Assembly: GCF_029227915.1 (NCBI RefSeq)
Contig: NC_079887.1
Location: forward strand, 27,527,650 to 27,591,649
Reading direction: 5' to 3'
Source: Hydractinia symbiolongicarpus
Taxonomy: Eukaryota > Cnidaria > Hydrozoa > Anthoathecata > Hydractiniidae
DNA length: 64,000 bases
In this document: positions 36,359 to 49,820 of the stretch, in pieces
Layout of the letters: each line of letters opens with the position of its first letter
Numbering within the stretch: the first letter of the stretch is position 1
Position numbers and translations under genes: made by a program
The notes under the pieces: model-generated
Told to the model about the DNA's origin: nothing
Database searches by the model: none
What the model saw: only the letters and a program-made list of their open reading frames with translations

Positions 36359-38874
36359 TATAGTCAAAAGTATACAAAGAAAGTACCCAGGGAGTAAACT
36401 CATTTCCCGAACGATTTTTTAAATTACTTTTCCACCACTAAAAGGCATGAGACTTGTAGTTTTTAAAAATGTTTTCATTTTTGATGAGACGCTGAATAAA
36501 TGAAGTTTAATCGCCGGCAAACGAAAACCTGCGATTTCCCGTAAATCCTGGACTCGGCCCGTATAGTCAAAAGTATACAAAGAAAGTACCCAGGGAGTAA
36601 ACTCATTTCTTAAACGATTTTTTAAATTATTATTTCACCACTAAAACGCATGAGACTTGTAGTTTTCAAGAATGTTTTCATTTTTAATGAGACGCTGAAT
36701 AAAAGCAGTTTAATCGCCGGCAAACGAAAACCCGCGATTTTCCGTAAATCCCGGGCTTGGCACGTATAGTCGAATGTATACAAAGAAAGTACCCTGTGAG
36801 TAAACTCATTTCCAGAACGATTTTATAAATTATTTTGTCACCACTAAAACGCATAAGACTTGTAGTTTTTAAAAATGTTCTCATTTTTGATGAGACGCTG
36901 AATAAAAGAAGTTAAATCGCCGGCAAACGAAAACCCGCGATTTCCCGTAAATCCCGGCTTGGCCCGTATAGTCAAAAGTATACAAAGAAAGTACCCAGGG
37001 AGTAAACTCATTTCCCAAACGATTTTTTAAATTATTTTTTCACCACTAAAACGCATGAGACTTGTAGTTTTTAAAAATGTTTTCATTTTTGATGAGACGC
37101 TGAATAAATGAAGTTTAATCGCCGGCAAACGAAAACCTGCGATTTCCCGTAAATCCTGGACTCGGCCCGTATAGTCAAAAGTATAAAAAGAAAGTACCCA
37201 GGGAGTAAACTCATTTCCCAAACGACTTTTTAAATTATTGTTTCACCACTAAAACGCATGAGACTTGTAGTTTTCAAGAATGTTTTCATTTTTAATGAGA
37301 CGCTGAATAAAAGCAGTTTAATCGCCGGCAAACGAAAACCCGCGATTTCCCGTAAATCCCGGGCTTGGCACGTATAGTCGAATGTATACAAAGAAAGTAC
37401 CCTGTGAGTAAACTCATTTCCAGAACGATTTTTTAAATTATTTTTTCACCACTAAAACGCATAAGACTTGTAGTTTTTAAAAATGTTTTCATTTTTGATG
37501 AGACGCTGAATAAAAGAAGTTTAATCGCCGGCAAACGAAATCCCGCGTTTTCCCGTAAATCCGGGGCTTGGCCCGTATAGTCGAATGTATACAAAGATAG
37601 TACCCAGGGAGTAAACTCATTTCCCGAACGATTTTTTAAATTTTTTTTTCGCCACTAAAACGCATGAGACTTGTAGTTTTCAAAAATGTTTTCATTTTTG
37701 ATGAGACGCTTAATGAAAGAGGTTTAATCGCCGGAAAACGAAAACCCGCGATTTCCCGTAAATCCCGGGCTTGGCCCGTATAGTCGAATGTATACAAAGA
37801 AAGTACCCTGTGAGTAAACTCATTTCCAGAACGATTTTTTAAATTATTTTTTCACCACTAAACGCATGAGACTTGTAGTTTTTAAAAATGTTTTCATTTT
37901 TGATGAGACGCTGAATAAAAGAAGTTTAATCGCCGGCAAACGAAAACCCGCGATTTCCCATAAATCCCGGGCTTGGCCCGTATAGTCGAATGTATACGAA
38001 GAAAGTACCCTGTGAGTAAACTCATTTCCAGAACGATTTTTTAAATTATTTTTTCACCACTAAACGCATGAGACTTGTAGTTTTCAAAAATATTTTCATA
38101 TTTGATGAGGCGTTGAATAAAAGAAGTTTAATCGCCGGCAAACGAAAACCCGCGATTTCCCGTAAATCCCGGGCTTGGCCCGTATAGTCAAAAGTATACT
38201 AAGAAAGTACCCAGGGAGTAAACTCTTTTCCCAAACGATTTTTTAAATTATTATTTCACCACTAAAACGCATGAGACTTGTAGTTTTCAAAAATGTTTTC
38301 ATTTTTGATGAAACGCTGAATAAAAGAAGTTTAATCGCCGGCAAACGAAAACCCGCGATTTCCCGTAAATCCCGGGCTTGGCCCGTATAGTCAAAAGTAT
38401 ACAAAGAAAGTACCCAGGGAGTAAACTCATTTCCCGAACGATTTTTTAAATTACTTTTCCACCACTAAAAGGCATGAGACTTGTAGTTTTTAAAAATGTT
38501 TTCATTTTTGATGAGACGCTGAATAAAAGAAGTTTAATCGCCGGCAAACGAAAACCCGCGATTTCCCGTAAATCCCGGGCTTGGCCCGTATAGTCAAAAG
38601 TATACAAAGAAAGTACCCAGGGAGTAAACTCATTTCCCAAACGATTTTTTAAATTATTTTTTCACCACTAAAACGCATAAGACTTGTAGTTTTTAAAAAT
38701 GTTTTCATTTTTGATGAGACGCTGAATAAAAGAAGTTTAATCGCCGGCAAACGAAAACCCGCGATTTCCCGTAAATCCCGGCTTGGCCCGTATATTAAAA
38801 AGTATACAAAGAAAGTACCCAGGGAGTAAACTCATTTCCCAAACGATTTTTTAAATTATTATTTCACCACTAAA

Positions 38875-41509
38875 ACGCATGAGACTTGTAGTTTTCAAAA
38901 ATGTTTTCATTTTTGATGAAACGCTGAATAAAAGAAGTTTAATCGCCGGCAAACGAAAACCCGCGATTTCCCGTAAATCCCGGGCTTGGCCCGTATAGTC
39001 AAAAGTATACAAAGAAAGTACCCAGGGAGTAAACTCATTTCCCGAACGATTTTTTAAATTACTTTTCCACCACTAAAAGGCATGAGACTTGTAGTTTTTA
39101 AAAATGTTTTCATTTTTGATGAGACGCTGAATAAATGAAGTTTAATCGCCGGCAAACGAAAACCTGCGATTTCCCGTAAATCCTGGACTCGGCCCGTATA
39201 GTCAAAAGTATACAAAGAAAGTACCCAGGGAGTAAACTCATTTCTTAAACGATTTTTTAAATTATTATTTCACCACTAAAACGCATGAGACTTGTAGTTT
39301 TCAAGAATGTTTTCATTTTTAATGAGACGCTGAATAAAAGCAGTTTAATCGCCGGCAAACGAAAACCCGCGATTTTCCGTAAATCCCGGGCTTGGCACGT
39401 ATAGTCGAATGTATACAAAGAAAGTACCCTGTGAGTAAACTCATTTCCAGAACGATTTTATAAATTATTTTGTCACCACTAAAACGCATAAGACTTGTAG
39501 TTTTTAAAAATGTTCTCATTTTTGATGAGACGCTGAATAAAAGAAGTTAAATCGCCGGCAAACGAAAACCCGCGATTTCCCGTAAATCCCGGCTTGGCCC
39601 GTATAGTCAAAAGTATACAAAGAAAGTACCCAGGGAGTAAACTCATTTCCCAAACGATTTTTTAAATTATTTTTTCACCACTAAAACGCATGAGACTTGT
39701 AGTTTTTAAAAATGTTTTCATTTTTGATGAGACGCTGAATAAATGAAGTTTAATCGCCGGCAAACGAAAACCTGCGATTTCCCGTAAATCCTGGACTCGG
39801 CCCGTATAGTCAAAAGTATAAAAAGAAAGTACCCAGGGAGTAAACTCATTTCCCAAACGACTTTTTAAATTATTGTTTCACCACTAAAACGCATGAGACT
39901 TGTAGTTTTCAAGAATGTTTTCATTTTTAATGAGACGCTGAATAAAAGCAGTTTAATCGCCGGCAAACGAAAACCCGCGATTTCCCGTAAATCCCGGGCT
40001 TGGCACGTATAGTCGAATGTATACAAAGAAAGTACCCTGTGAGTAAACTCATTTCCAGAACGATTTTTTAAATTATTTTTTCACCACTAAAACGCATAAG
40101 ACTTGTAGTTTTTAAAAATGTTTTCATTTTTGATGAGACGCTGAATAAAAGAAGTTTAATCGCCGGCAAACGAAATCCCGCGTTTTCCCGTAAATCCGGG
40201 GCTTGGCCCGTATAGTCGAATGTATACAAAGATAGTACCCAGGGAGTAAACTCATTTCCCGAACGATTTTTTAAATTTTTTTTTCGCCACTAAAACGCAT
40301 GAGACTTGTAGTTTTCAAAAATGTTTTCATTTTTGATGAGACGCTTAATGAAAGAGGTTTAATCGCCGGAAAACGAAAACCCGCGATTTCCCGTAAATCC
40401 CGGGCTTGGCCCGTATAGTCGAATGTATACAAAGAAAGTACCCTGTGAGTAAACTCATTTCCAGAACGATTTTTTAAATTATTTTTTCACCACTAAACGC
40501 ATGAGACTTGTAGTTTTTAAAAATGTTTTCATTTTTGATGAGACGCTGAATAAAAGAAGTTTAATCGCCGGCAAACGAAAACCCGCGATTTCCCATAAAT
40601 CCCGGGCTTGGCCCGTATAGTCGAATGTATACGAAGAAAGTACCCTGTGAGTAAACTCATTTCCAGAACGATTTTTTAAATTATTTTTTCACCACTAAAC
40701 GCATGAGACTTGTAGTTTTCAAAAATATTTTCATATTTGATGAGGCGTTGAATAAAAGAAGTTTAATCGCCGGCAAACGAAAACCCGCGATTTCCCGTAA
40801 ATCCCGGGCTTGGCCCGTATAGTCAAAAGTATACTAAGAAAGTACCCAGGGAGTAAACTCTTTTCCCAAACGATTTTTTAAATTATTATTTCACCACTAA
40901 AACGCATGAGACTTGTAGTTTTCAAAAATGTTTTCATTTTTGATGAAACGCTGAATAAAAGAAGTTTAATCGCCGGCAAACGAAAACCCGCGATTTCCCG
41001 TAAATCCCGGGCTTGGCCCGTATAGTCAAAAGTATACAAAGAAAGTACCCAGGGAGTAAACTCATTTCCCGAACGATTTTTTAAATTACTTTTCCACCAC
41101 TAAAAGGCATGAGACTTGTAGTTTTTAAAAATGTTTTCATTTTTGATGAGACGCTGAATAAAAGAAGTTTAATCGCCGGCAAACGAAAACCCGCGATTTC
41201 CCGTAAATCCCGGGCTTGGCCCGTATAGTCAAAAGTATACAAAGAAAGTACCCAGGGAGTAAACTCATTTCCCAAACGATTTTTTAAATTATTTTTTCAC
41301 CACTAAAACGCATAAGACTTGTAGTTTTTAAAAATGTTTTCATTTTTGATGAGACGCTGAATAAAAGAAGTTTAATCGCCGGCAAACGAAAACCCGCGAT
41401 TTCCCGTAAATCCCGGCTTGGCCCGTATATTAAAAAGTATACAAAGAAAGTACCCAGGGAGTAAACTCATTTCCCAAACGATTTTTTAAATTATTATTTC
41501 ACCACTAAA
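38875..41509. repeat. 13-monomer higher-order repeat, copy 2 (2635 bp)
   Basis: Near-identical to 36240-38874. Differences begin to accumulate after about 41.6 kb (GTATAGACAAAAG near 41628, CATTTCTCGAACG near 41671), consistent with the end of the duplicated unit shortly before. Confidence 0.8.
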
Positions 41510-41719
41510 ACGCATGAGACTTGTAGTTTTCAAAAATGTTTTCATTTTTGATGAAACGCTGAATAAAAGAAGTTTAATCGCCGGCAAACGAAAACCCGCG
41601 ATTTCCCGTAAATCCCGGGCTTGGCCCGTATAGACAAAAGTATACAAAGAAAGTACCCAGGGAGTAAACTCATTTCTCGAACGATTTTTTAAATTACTTT
41701 TCCACCACTAAAAGGCATG

Positions 41720-43341
41720 AGACTTGTAGTTTTTAAAAATGTTTTCATTTTTGATGAGACGCTGAATAAATGAAGTTTAATCGCCGGCAAACGAAAACCT
41801 GCGATTTCCCGTAAATCCTGGACTCGGCCCGTATAGTCAAAAGTATACAAAGAAAGTACCCAGGGAGTAAACTCATTTCTTAAACGATTTTTTAAATTAT
41901 TATTTCACCACTAAAACGCATGAGACTTGTAGTTTTCAAGAATGTTTTCATTTTTAATGAGACGCTGAATAACAGCAGTTTAATCGCCGGCAAACGAAAA
42001 CCCGCGATTTTCCGTAAATCCCGGGCTTGGCACGTATAGTCGAATGTATACAAAGAAAGTACCCTGTGAGTAAACTCATTTCCAGAACGATTTTATAAAT
42101 TATTTTTTCACCACTAAAACGCATAAGACTTGTAGTTTTTAAAAATGTTTTCATTTTTGATGAGACGCTGAATAAAAGAAGTTTAATCGCCGGCAAACGA
42201 AAACACGCGATTTCCCGTAAATCCCGGCTTGGCCCGTATAGTCAAAAGTATACAAAGAAAGTACCCAGGGAGTAAACTGATTTCCCAAACGATTTTTTAA
42301 ATTATTTTTTCACCACTAAAACGCATGAGACTTGTAGTTTTTAAAAATGTTTTCATTTTTGATGAGACGCTGAATAAAAGAAGTTTAATCGCCGGCAAAC
42401 GAAAATCCGCGATTTCCCGTAAATCCCGGGCTTGGCCCGTATAGTCAAAAGTATACAAAGAAAGTACCCAGGTAGTAAACTCATTTCCCGAACGATTTTT
42501 TAAATTACTTTTTCACCACTAAAACGCATGAGACTTGTAGTTTTTAAAAATGTTTTCATTTTTGATGAGACGCTGAATAAATGAAGTTTAATCGCCGGCA
42601 AACGAAAACCTGCGATTTCCCGTAAATCCTGGACTCGGCCCGTATAGTCAAAAGTATACAAAGAAAGTACCCAGGGAGTAAACTCATTTCTTAAACGATT
42701 TTTTAAATTATTATTTCACCACTAAAACGCATGAGACTTGTAGTTTTCAAGAATGTTTTCATTTTTAATGAGACGCTGAATAACAGCAGTTTAATCGCCG
42801 GCAAACGAAAACCCGCGATTTTCCGTAAATCCCGGGCTTGGCACGTATAGTCGAATGTATACAAAGAAAGTACCCTGTGAGTAAACTCATTTCCAGAACG
42901 ATTTTATAAATTATTTTTTCACCACTAAAACGCATAAGACTTGTAGTTTTTAAAAATGTTTTCATTTTTGATGAGACGCTGAATAAAAGAAGTTTAATCG
43001 CCGGCAAACGAAAACACGCGATTTCCCGTAAATCCCGGCTTGGCCCGTATAGTCAAAAGTATACAAAGAAAGTACCCAGGGAGTAAACTGATTTCCCAAA
43101 CGATTTTTTAAATTATTTTTTCACCACTAAAACGCATGAGACTTGTAGTTTTTAAAAATGTTTTCATTTTTGATGAGACGCTGAATAAAAGAAGTTTAAT
43201 CGCCGGCAAACGAAAATCCGCGATTTCCCGTAAATCCCGGGCTTGGCCCGTATAGTCAAAAGTATACAAAGAAAGTACCCAGGTAGTAAACTCATTTCCC
43301 GAACGATTTTTTAAATTACTTTTTCACCACTAAAACGCATG
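41720..43341. repeat. 4-monomer tandem repeat, two units (period 811 bp)
   Basis: Units about 41720-42530 and 42531-43341. Shared private markers are GAATAACAGCAG near 41967 and 42778, AAAACACGCG near 42200, GTAAACTGATTTCCC near 42273, and AGGTAGTAAAC at 42470 and 43281. The first unit begins with TTCCACCACTAAAAGG just upstream and the second with TTTCACCACTAAAACG, which marks the junction. Confidence 0.82.
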
Positions 43342-46300
43342 AGACTTGTAGTTTTTAAAAATGTTTTCATTTTTGATGAGACGCTGAATAAATGAAGTTT
43401 AATCGCCGGCAAACGAAAACCTGCGATTTCCCGTAAATCCTGGACTCGGCCCGTATAGTCAAAAGTATAAAAAGAAAGTACCCAGGGAGTAAACTCATTT
43501 CCCAAACGACTTTTTAAATTATTGTTTCACCACTAAAACGCATGAGACTTGTAGTTTTCAAGAATGTTTTCATTTTTAATGAGACGCTGAATAAAAGCAG
43601 TTTAATCGCCGGCAAACGAAAACCCGCGATTTCCCGTAAATCCCGGGCTTGGCACGTATAGTCGAATGTATACAAAGAAAGTACCCTGTGAGTAAACTCA
43701 TTTCCAGAACGATTTTTTAAATTATTTTTTCACCACTAAAACGCATAAGACTTGTAGTTTTTAAAAATGTTTTCATTTTTGATGAGACGCTGAATAAAAG
43801 AAGTTTAATCGCCGGCAAACGAAATCCCGCGTTTTCCCGTAAATCCGGGGCTTGGCCCGTATAGTCGAATGTATACAAAGAAAGTACCCAGGGAGTAAAC
43901 TCATTTCCCGAACGATTTTTTAAATTTTTTTTTCGCCACTAAAACGGATGAGACTTGTAGTTTTCAAAAATGTTTTCATTTTTGATGAGACGCTTAATGA
44001 AAGAGGTTTAATCGCCGGAAAACAAAAACCCGCGATTTCCCGTAAATCCCGGGCTTGGCCCGTATAGTCGAATGTATACAAAGAAAGTACCCTGTGAGTA
44101 AACTCATTTCCAGAACGAAATTTTAAATTACTTTTTCACCACTAAAACGCATAAAACTTGTAGTTTTTAAAAATGTTTTCATTTTTCATGACACGCTGAA
44201 TAAAAGCAGTTTAATAGCCGGCAAACGAAAAACCGCGATTTCCCGTAAATCCCGGGCTTGGCACGTATAGTCGAATGTATACAAAGAAAGTACCCTGTGA
44301 GTAAACTCATTTCCAGAACGATTTATTAAATTTTTTTTTCACCACTAAAACGCATGAGACTTGTAGTTTTCAAGAATGTTTTCATTTTTAATGAGACGCT
44401 GAATAAAAGCAGTTTAATCGCCGGCAAACGAAAACCCGCGATTTCCCGTAAATCCCGGGCTTGGCACGTTTAGTCGAATGTATACAAAGAAAGTACCCTG
44501 TGAGTAAACTCATTTCCAGAACGATTTTTTAAATTATTTTTTCCCCACTAAAACGCATAAGACTTGTAGTTTTTAAAAATGTTTTCATTTTTGGTGAGAC
44601 GCTGAATAAAAGAAGTTTAATCGCCGGCAAACGAAAACCCGCGATTTCCCGTAAATCCGGCATGGCCCGTATAGTCAAAAGTATACAAAGAAAGTATCCA
44701 GGGAGTAAACTCATTTCCCAAACGATTTTTTAATTTTTTTTTTCACCAATAAAACACATGAGACTTGTAGGTTTCAAAAATGTTTTCATTGTTGATGAGA
44801 CGCTTAATGAAAGAGGTTTAATCGCCGGAAAATGAAAACCCGCGATTTCCCATAAATCCCGGGCTTGGCCCGTATAGTCGAATCTATACAAAGAAAGTAC
44901 CCTGTGAGTAAACTCATTTCCAGAACGATTTTTTAAATTATTTTTTCACAACTAAAACTCATGAGACTTGTAGTTTTTAAAAATGTTTTCATTTTTCAAG
45001 AGACGCTGAATAAAAGAAGTTTAATCGCCGGCAAATGAAAACCCGCGATTTCCCGTAAATCCCGGGCTTGGCACGTATAGTCGAATGTATACAAAGAAAT
45101 TACCCTGTGAGTAAACTCATTTCCAGAACGATTTTTTAAATTATTTTTTCACCACTAAAACGCATGAGACTTGTAGTTTTCAAGAATATTTTCATTTTTA
45201 ATGAGACGCTGAATAAAAGCAGTTTAATCGCCGGCAAACGAAAACCCGCGATTTCCCGTAAATCCCGGGCTTGGCACGTATAGTCAAAAGTATACAAAGA
45301 AAGTACCCAGGGAGTAAACTCATTTCCCAAACGATTTTTTAAATTATTATTTCACCACTAAAACGCATGAGACTTGTAGTTTTCAAAAATGTTTTCATTT
45401 TTGATGAAACGCTGAATAAAAGAAGTTTAATCGCCGGCAAACGAAAACCCGCGATTTCCCGTAAATCCCGGTCTTGGCCCGTATAGTCAGAAGTATACAA
45501 AGAAAGTACCCAGGGAGTAAACTCATTTCCCGAACGATTTTTTAAATTACATTTCACCACTAAAAGGCATGAGACTTGTAGTTTTTAAAAATGTTTTCAT
45601 TTTTGATGAGACGCTGAATAAATGAAGTTTAATCGCCGGCAAACGAAAACCTGCGATTTCCCGTAAATCCTGGACTCGGCCCGTATAGTCAAAAGTATAC
45701 AAAGAAAGTACCCAGGGAGTAAACTCATTTCCCAAACGATTTTTTAAATTATTATTTCACCACTAAAACGCATGAGACTTGTAGTTTTCAAGAATGTTTT
45801 CATTTTTGATGAGACGCTGAATAAATGAAGTTTAATCGCCGGCAAACGAAAACCTGCGAATTCCCGTAAATCCTGGACTCGGCCCGTATAGTCAAAAGTA
45901 TACAAAGAAAGTACCCAGGGAGTAAACTCATTTCCCAAACGACTTTTTAAATTATTGTTTCACCACTAAAACGCATGAGACTTGTAGTTTTCAAGAATGT
46001 TTTCATTTTTAATGAGACGCTGAATAAAAGCAGTTTCATCGCCGGCAAACGAAAACCCGCGATTTCCCGTAAATCCCGGGCTTGGCACGTATAGTCGAAT
46101 GTATACAAAGAAAGTACCCTGTGAGTAAACTCATTTCCAGAACGATTTTTCAAATTATTTTTTCACCACTAAAACGCATAAGACTTGTAGTTTTTAAAAA
46201 TGTTTTCATTTTTGATGAGACGCTGAATAAAAGAAGTTTAATCGCCGGCAAACGAAATCCCGCGTTTTCCCGTAAATCCGGGGCTTGGCCCGTATAGTCG

Positions 46301-47589
46301 AATGTATACAAAGAAAGTACCCAGGGAGTAAACTCATTTCCCGAACGATTTTTTAAATTTTTTTTTCGCCACTAAAACGCATGAGACTTGTAGTTTTCAA
46401 AAATGTTTTCATTTTTGATGAGACGCTTAATGAAAGAGGTTTAATCGCCGGAAAACGAAAACCCGCGATTTCCCGTAAATCCCGGGCTTGGCCCGTATAG
46501 TCGAATGTATACAAAAAAAGTACCCTGTGAGTAAACTCATTTCCAGAACGATTTTTTAAATTATTTTTCACCACTAAACGCATGAGACTTGAAGTTTTCA
46601 AAAATATTTTCATATTTGATGAGACGCTGAATAAAAGAAGTTTAATCGCCGGCAAACGAAAACCCGCGATTGCCCGTAAATCCCGGGCTTTGCCCGTATA
46701 GTCAAAAGTATACAAAGAAAGTACCCGGGGAGTAAACTCATTTCCCGAACGAAATTTTAAATTACTTTTTCACCACTAAAACGCATGAGACTTGTAGTTT
46801 TTAAAAATGTTTTCATTTTTTATGAGACGCTGAATAAAAGAGGTTTAATCGCCGGCAAACAAAATCCCGCGTTTACCCGTAAATCCGGGGCTTGGCCCGT
46901 ATAGTCGAATGTATACAAAGAAAGTACCCAGGGAGTAAACTCATTTCCCGAACGATTTTTTAAATTTTTTTTTCGCCACTAAAACGCATGAGACTTGTAG
47001 TTTTCAAAAATGTTTTCATTTTTGATGAGACGCTTAATGAAAGAGGTTTATTCGCCGGAAAACGAAAACCCGCGATTTCCCGAAAATCCCGGGCTTGGCC
47101 CGTATAGTCGAATGTATACAAAGAAAGTACCCTGTGAGTAAACTCATTTCCAGAACGATTTTTTAAATTATTTTTTCACCACTAAACGCATGAGACTTGT
47201 AGTTTTCAAAAATATTTTCATATTTGATGGGACGCTGAATAAAAGAAGTTTAATCGCCGGCAAACGAAAACCCGCGATTTCCCGTAAATCCCGGGCTTGG
47301 CACGTATAGTCGAATGTATACAAAGAAAGTACCCTGTGAGTAAACTCATTTCCAGAACGATTTCTTAAATTATTTTTTCACCACTAAAACCCATGAGACT
47401 TGTAGTTTTCAAGAATGTTTTCATTTTTAATGAGACGCTGAATAAAAGCAGTTTAATCGCCGGCAAACGAAAACCCGCGATTTCCCGTAAATCCCGGGCT
47501 TGGCACGTATAGTCAAATGTATACAAAGAAAGTACCCTGTGAGTAAACTCATTTCCAGAACGATTTTTTAAATTATTTTTTCACCACTA
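43342..47589. repeat. Mosaic satellite segment with the most diverged monomers
   Basis: About 21 monomers with no clear tandem HOR. Unusual forms are concentrated here: AACGAAATTTTAAATTAC near 44115 and 46748; TTTTTCATGACACGC near 44185; CACCAATAAAACACATG near 44745; TTTTTCAAGAGACGC near 44994; CACAACTAAAACTCATG near 44947. The series at 45.1-46.1 kb again carries TCAAGAATG, TTTTTAATGAG and AATAAATGAAG types. The segment looks older or less recently homogenised than its flanks. Confidence 0.7.
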
Positions 47590-49820
47590 AAACGCATAAG
47601 ACTTGTAGTTTTTAAAAATGTTTTCATTTTTGATGAGACGCTGTATAAAAGAAGTTTATTCGCCGGCAAACGAAAACCCGCGATTTCCCGTAAATCCCGG
47701 CTTGGCCCGTATAGTCAAAAGTATACAAAGAAAGTACCCAGGGAGTAAACTCATTTCCCGAACGATTTTTTAAATTATTTTTTCACCACTAAAACGCATG
47801 AGACTTGTAGTTTTTAAAAATGTTTTCATTTTTGATGAGAGGCTGAATAAAAGAAGTTTAATCGCCGGCAAAGGAAAATCCGCGATTTCCCGTAAATCCC
47901 GGGCTTGGCCCGTATAGTCAAAAGTATACAAAGAAAGTACCCAGGGAGTAAACTCATTTCCCGAACGATTTTTTAAATTACTTTTTCACCACTAAAACGC
48001 ATGAGACTTGTAGTTTTTAAAAATGTTTTCATTTTTGATGAGACGCTGAATAAATGAAGTTTAATCGCCGGCAAACGAAGACCTGCGATTTCCCGTAAAT
48101 CCTGGACTCGGCCCGTATAGTCAAAAGTATACAAAGAAAGTACCCAGGGAGTAAACTCATTTCCCAAACGATTTTTTAAATTATTATTTCACCACTAAAA
48201 CGCATGAGACTTGTAGTTTTCAAAAATATTTTCATATTTGATGAGACGCTGAATAAAAGAAGTTTAATCGCCGGCAAACGAAAACCCGCGATTTCCTGTA
48301 AATCCCGGGCTTGGCCCGTATAGTCAAAAGTATACAAAGAAAGTACCCGGGGAGTAAGCTCATTTCCCGAACGAAATTTTAAATAACTTTTTCACCACTA
48401 AAACGCATGAGACTTGTAGTTTTTAAAAATGTTTTCATTTTTCATGACACGCTGAATAAAAGCAGTTTAATCGCCGGCAAACGAAAACCCGCGATTTCCC
48501 GTAAATCCCGGGCTTGGCACGTATAGTCGAATGTATACAAAGAAAGTACCCTGTGAGTAAACTCATTTCCAGAACGATTTTTTAAATTATTTTTTCACCA
48601 CTAAAACGCATGAGACTTGTAGTTTTCAAGAATATTTTCATTTTTAATGAGACGCTGAATAAAAGCAGTTTAATCGCCGGCAAACGAAAACCCGCGATTT
48701 CCCGTAAATCCCGGGCTTGGCACGTATAGTCGAATGTATACAAAGAAAGTACCCTGTGAGTAAACTCATTTCCATAACGATTTTTTAAATTATTTTTTCA
48801 CCACTAAAACGCATAAGACTTGTAGTTTTTAAAAATGTATTCATTTTTGATGAGACGCTGAATAAAAGAAGTTTAATCGCCGGCAAACGAAAACCCGCGA
48901 TTTCCCGTAAATCCCGGCTTGGCCCGTATAGTCAAAAGTATACAAAGAAAGTACCCAGGGAGTAAACTCATTTCCCGAACGATTTTTTAAATTATTTTTT
49001 CACCACTAAAACGCATGAGACTTGTAGTTTTTAAAAATGTTTTCATTTTTCATGACACGCTGAATAAAAGCAGTTTAATCGCCGGCAAACGAAAACCCGC
49101 GATTTCCCGTAAATCCCGGGCTTGGCACGTATAGTCGAATGTATACAAAGAAAGTACCCTGTGAGTAAACTCATTTCCAGAACGATTTTTTAAATTATTT
49201 TTTCACCACTAAAACGCATGAGACTTGTAGTTTTCAAGAATGTTTTCATTTTTAATGAGACGCTGAATAAAAGCAGTTTAATCGCCGGCAAACGAAAACC
49301 CGCGATTTCCCGTAAATCCCGGGCTTGGCACGTATAGTCGAATGTATACAAAGAAAGTACCCTGTGAGTAAACTCATTTCCAGAACGATTTTTTAAATTA
49401 TTTTTTCACCACTAAAACGCATAAGACTTGTAGTTTTTAAAAATGTTTTCATTTTTGATGAGACGCTGAATAAAAGAAGTTTAATAGCCGGCAAACGAAA
49501 ATCCGCGATTTCCCGTAAATCCCGGGCTTGGCCCGTATAGTCAAAAGTATACAAAGAAAGTACCCAGGGAGTAAACTCATTTCCCGAACGAGTTTTTAAA
49601 TTACTTTTTCACCACTAAAACGCATGAGACTTGTAGTTTTTAAAAATGTTTTCATTTTACATGACACGCTGAATAAAATCAGTTTAATCGCCGGCAAACG
49701 AAAACCCGCGATTTCCCGTAAATCCCGGGCTTGGCACGTATAGTCGAATGTATACAAAGAAAGTACCCTGTGAGTAAACTCATTTCCAGAACGATTTTTT
49801 AAATTATTTTTTCACCACTA
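47590..49820. repeat. 11-monomer higher-order repeat, copy 1 (2231 bp)
   Basis: Tandem partner of 49821-52051. GCTGTATAAAAG with TTTATTCG lies at about 47640 and 49871. By eye I found only a few differences: GGCAAAGGAAAATCC near 47868, AAATCCCGG versus AAATCCTGG near 47692, AAACTCATT versus AAATTCATT near 47952, CGCATGAG versus CGCACGAG near 48200. Its right two thirds consist of trimers (see 48400-49620). Confidence 0.85.
48400..49620. repeat. Trimeric sub-repeat within the 11-mer (period ~609 bp)
   Basis: The order TCATGACACGC/GCAG type; TCAAGAAT(A or G) with TTTTTAATGAG; CATAAGAC with TTTTTAAAAATG repeats, with CATGACACGC at about 48443, 49051 and 49660. The third cycle has TTTTACATGACACGC and AATAAAATCAG. 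The same trimer appears in copy 2 at 50.67, 51.28 and 51.89 kb. It resembles the 3-mer at 33.3-34.5 kb, with the first monomer replaced by the TCATGAC type. Confidence 0.78.

Larger units (their letters stand above)
36253..36455 (+). repeat. Representative 203-bp monomer
   Basis: A monomer close to the majority sequence at most variable sites, used here for internal coordinates. Phase is arbitrary: base 1 is the G of GTAGTTTT. It has two AT-rich blocks: the hairpin segment at 36260-36281 and the T-rich run before CCACCACTAAAA near the 3' end. These flank a GC- and CpG-rich core from GCCGGC through CCCGGG and GGCCCG. A second AT-richer spacer with GTATAC and AAAGAAAG precedes CCCAGGGAG. By hand count a monomer of this type is about 38% GC with about 13 CpG. 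Its length, 203 = 3x67+2, shifts the reading frame at every copy. Confidence 0.9.
36240..38874. repeat. 13-monomer higher-order repeat, copy 1 (2635 bp)
   Basis: Tandem partner of 38875-41509. Shared private markers at offset 2635 include TTTTGTCACCACT near 36834, AATGTTCTCATTTTT near 36876, and GTATATTAAAAAG at 38790 and 41425. The left boundary is uncertain by about 400 bp, because 36155 lacks the GTATATTAAAAAG change found at 38790, while homology is firm from about 36420. Confidence 0.8.

Noticed and set aside
43930-43960. Possible array boundary or foreign insert in the diverged monomers near 44 kb
   Set aside because: Despite several substitutions the 203-bp phase and orientation continue without a break on both sides.
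46082-46297. Plus-strand open frame of 71 codons, and 65-codon frames at 54489, 55501, 56714 and 57726
   Set aside because: These arise where local variants remove a stop codon in the plus strand of the satellite. The four 65-codon frames are carried by the duplicated 11-mer. No coding evidence.
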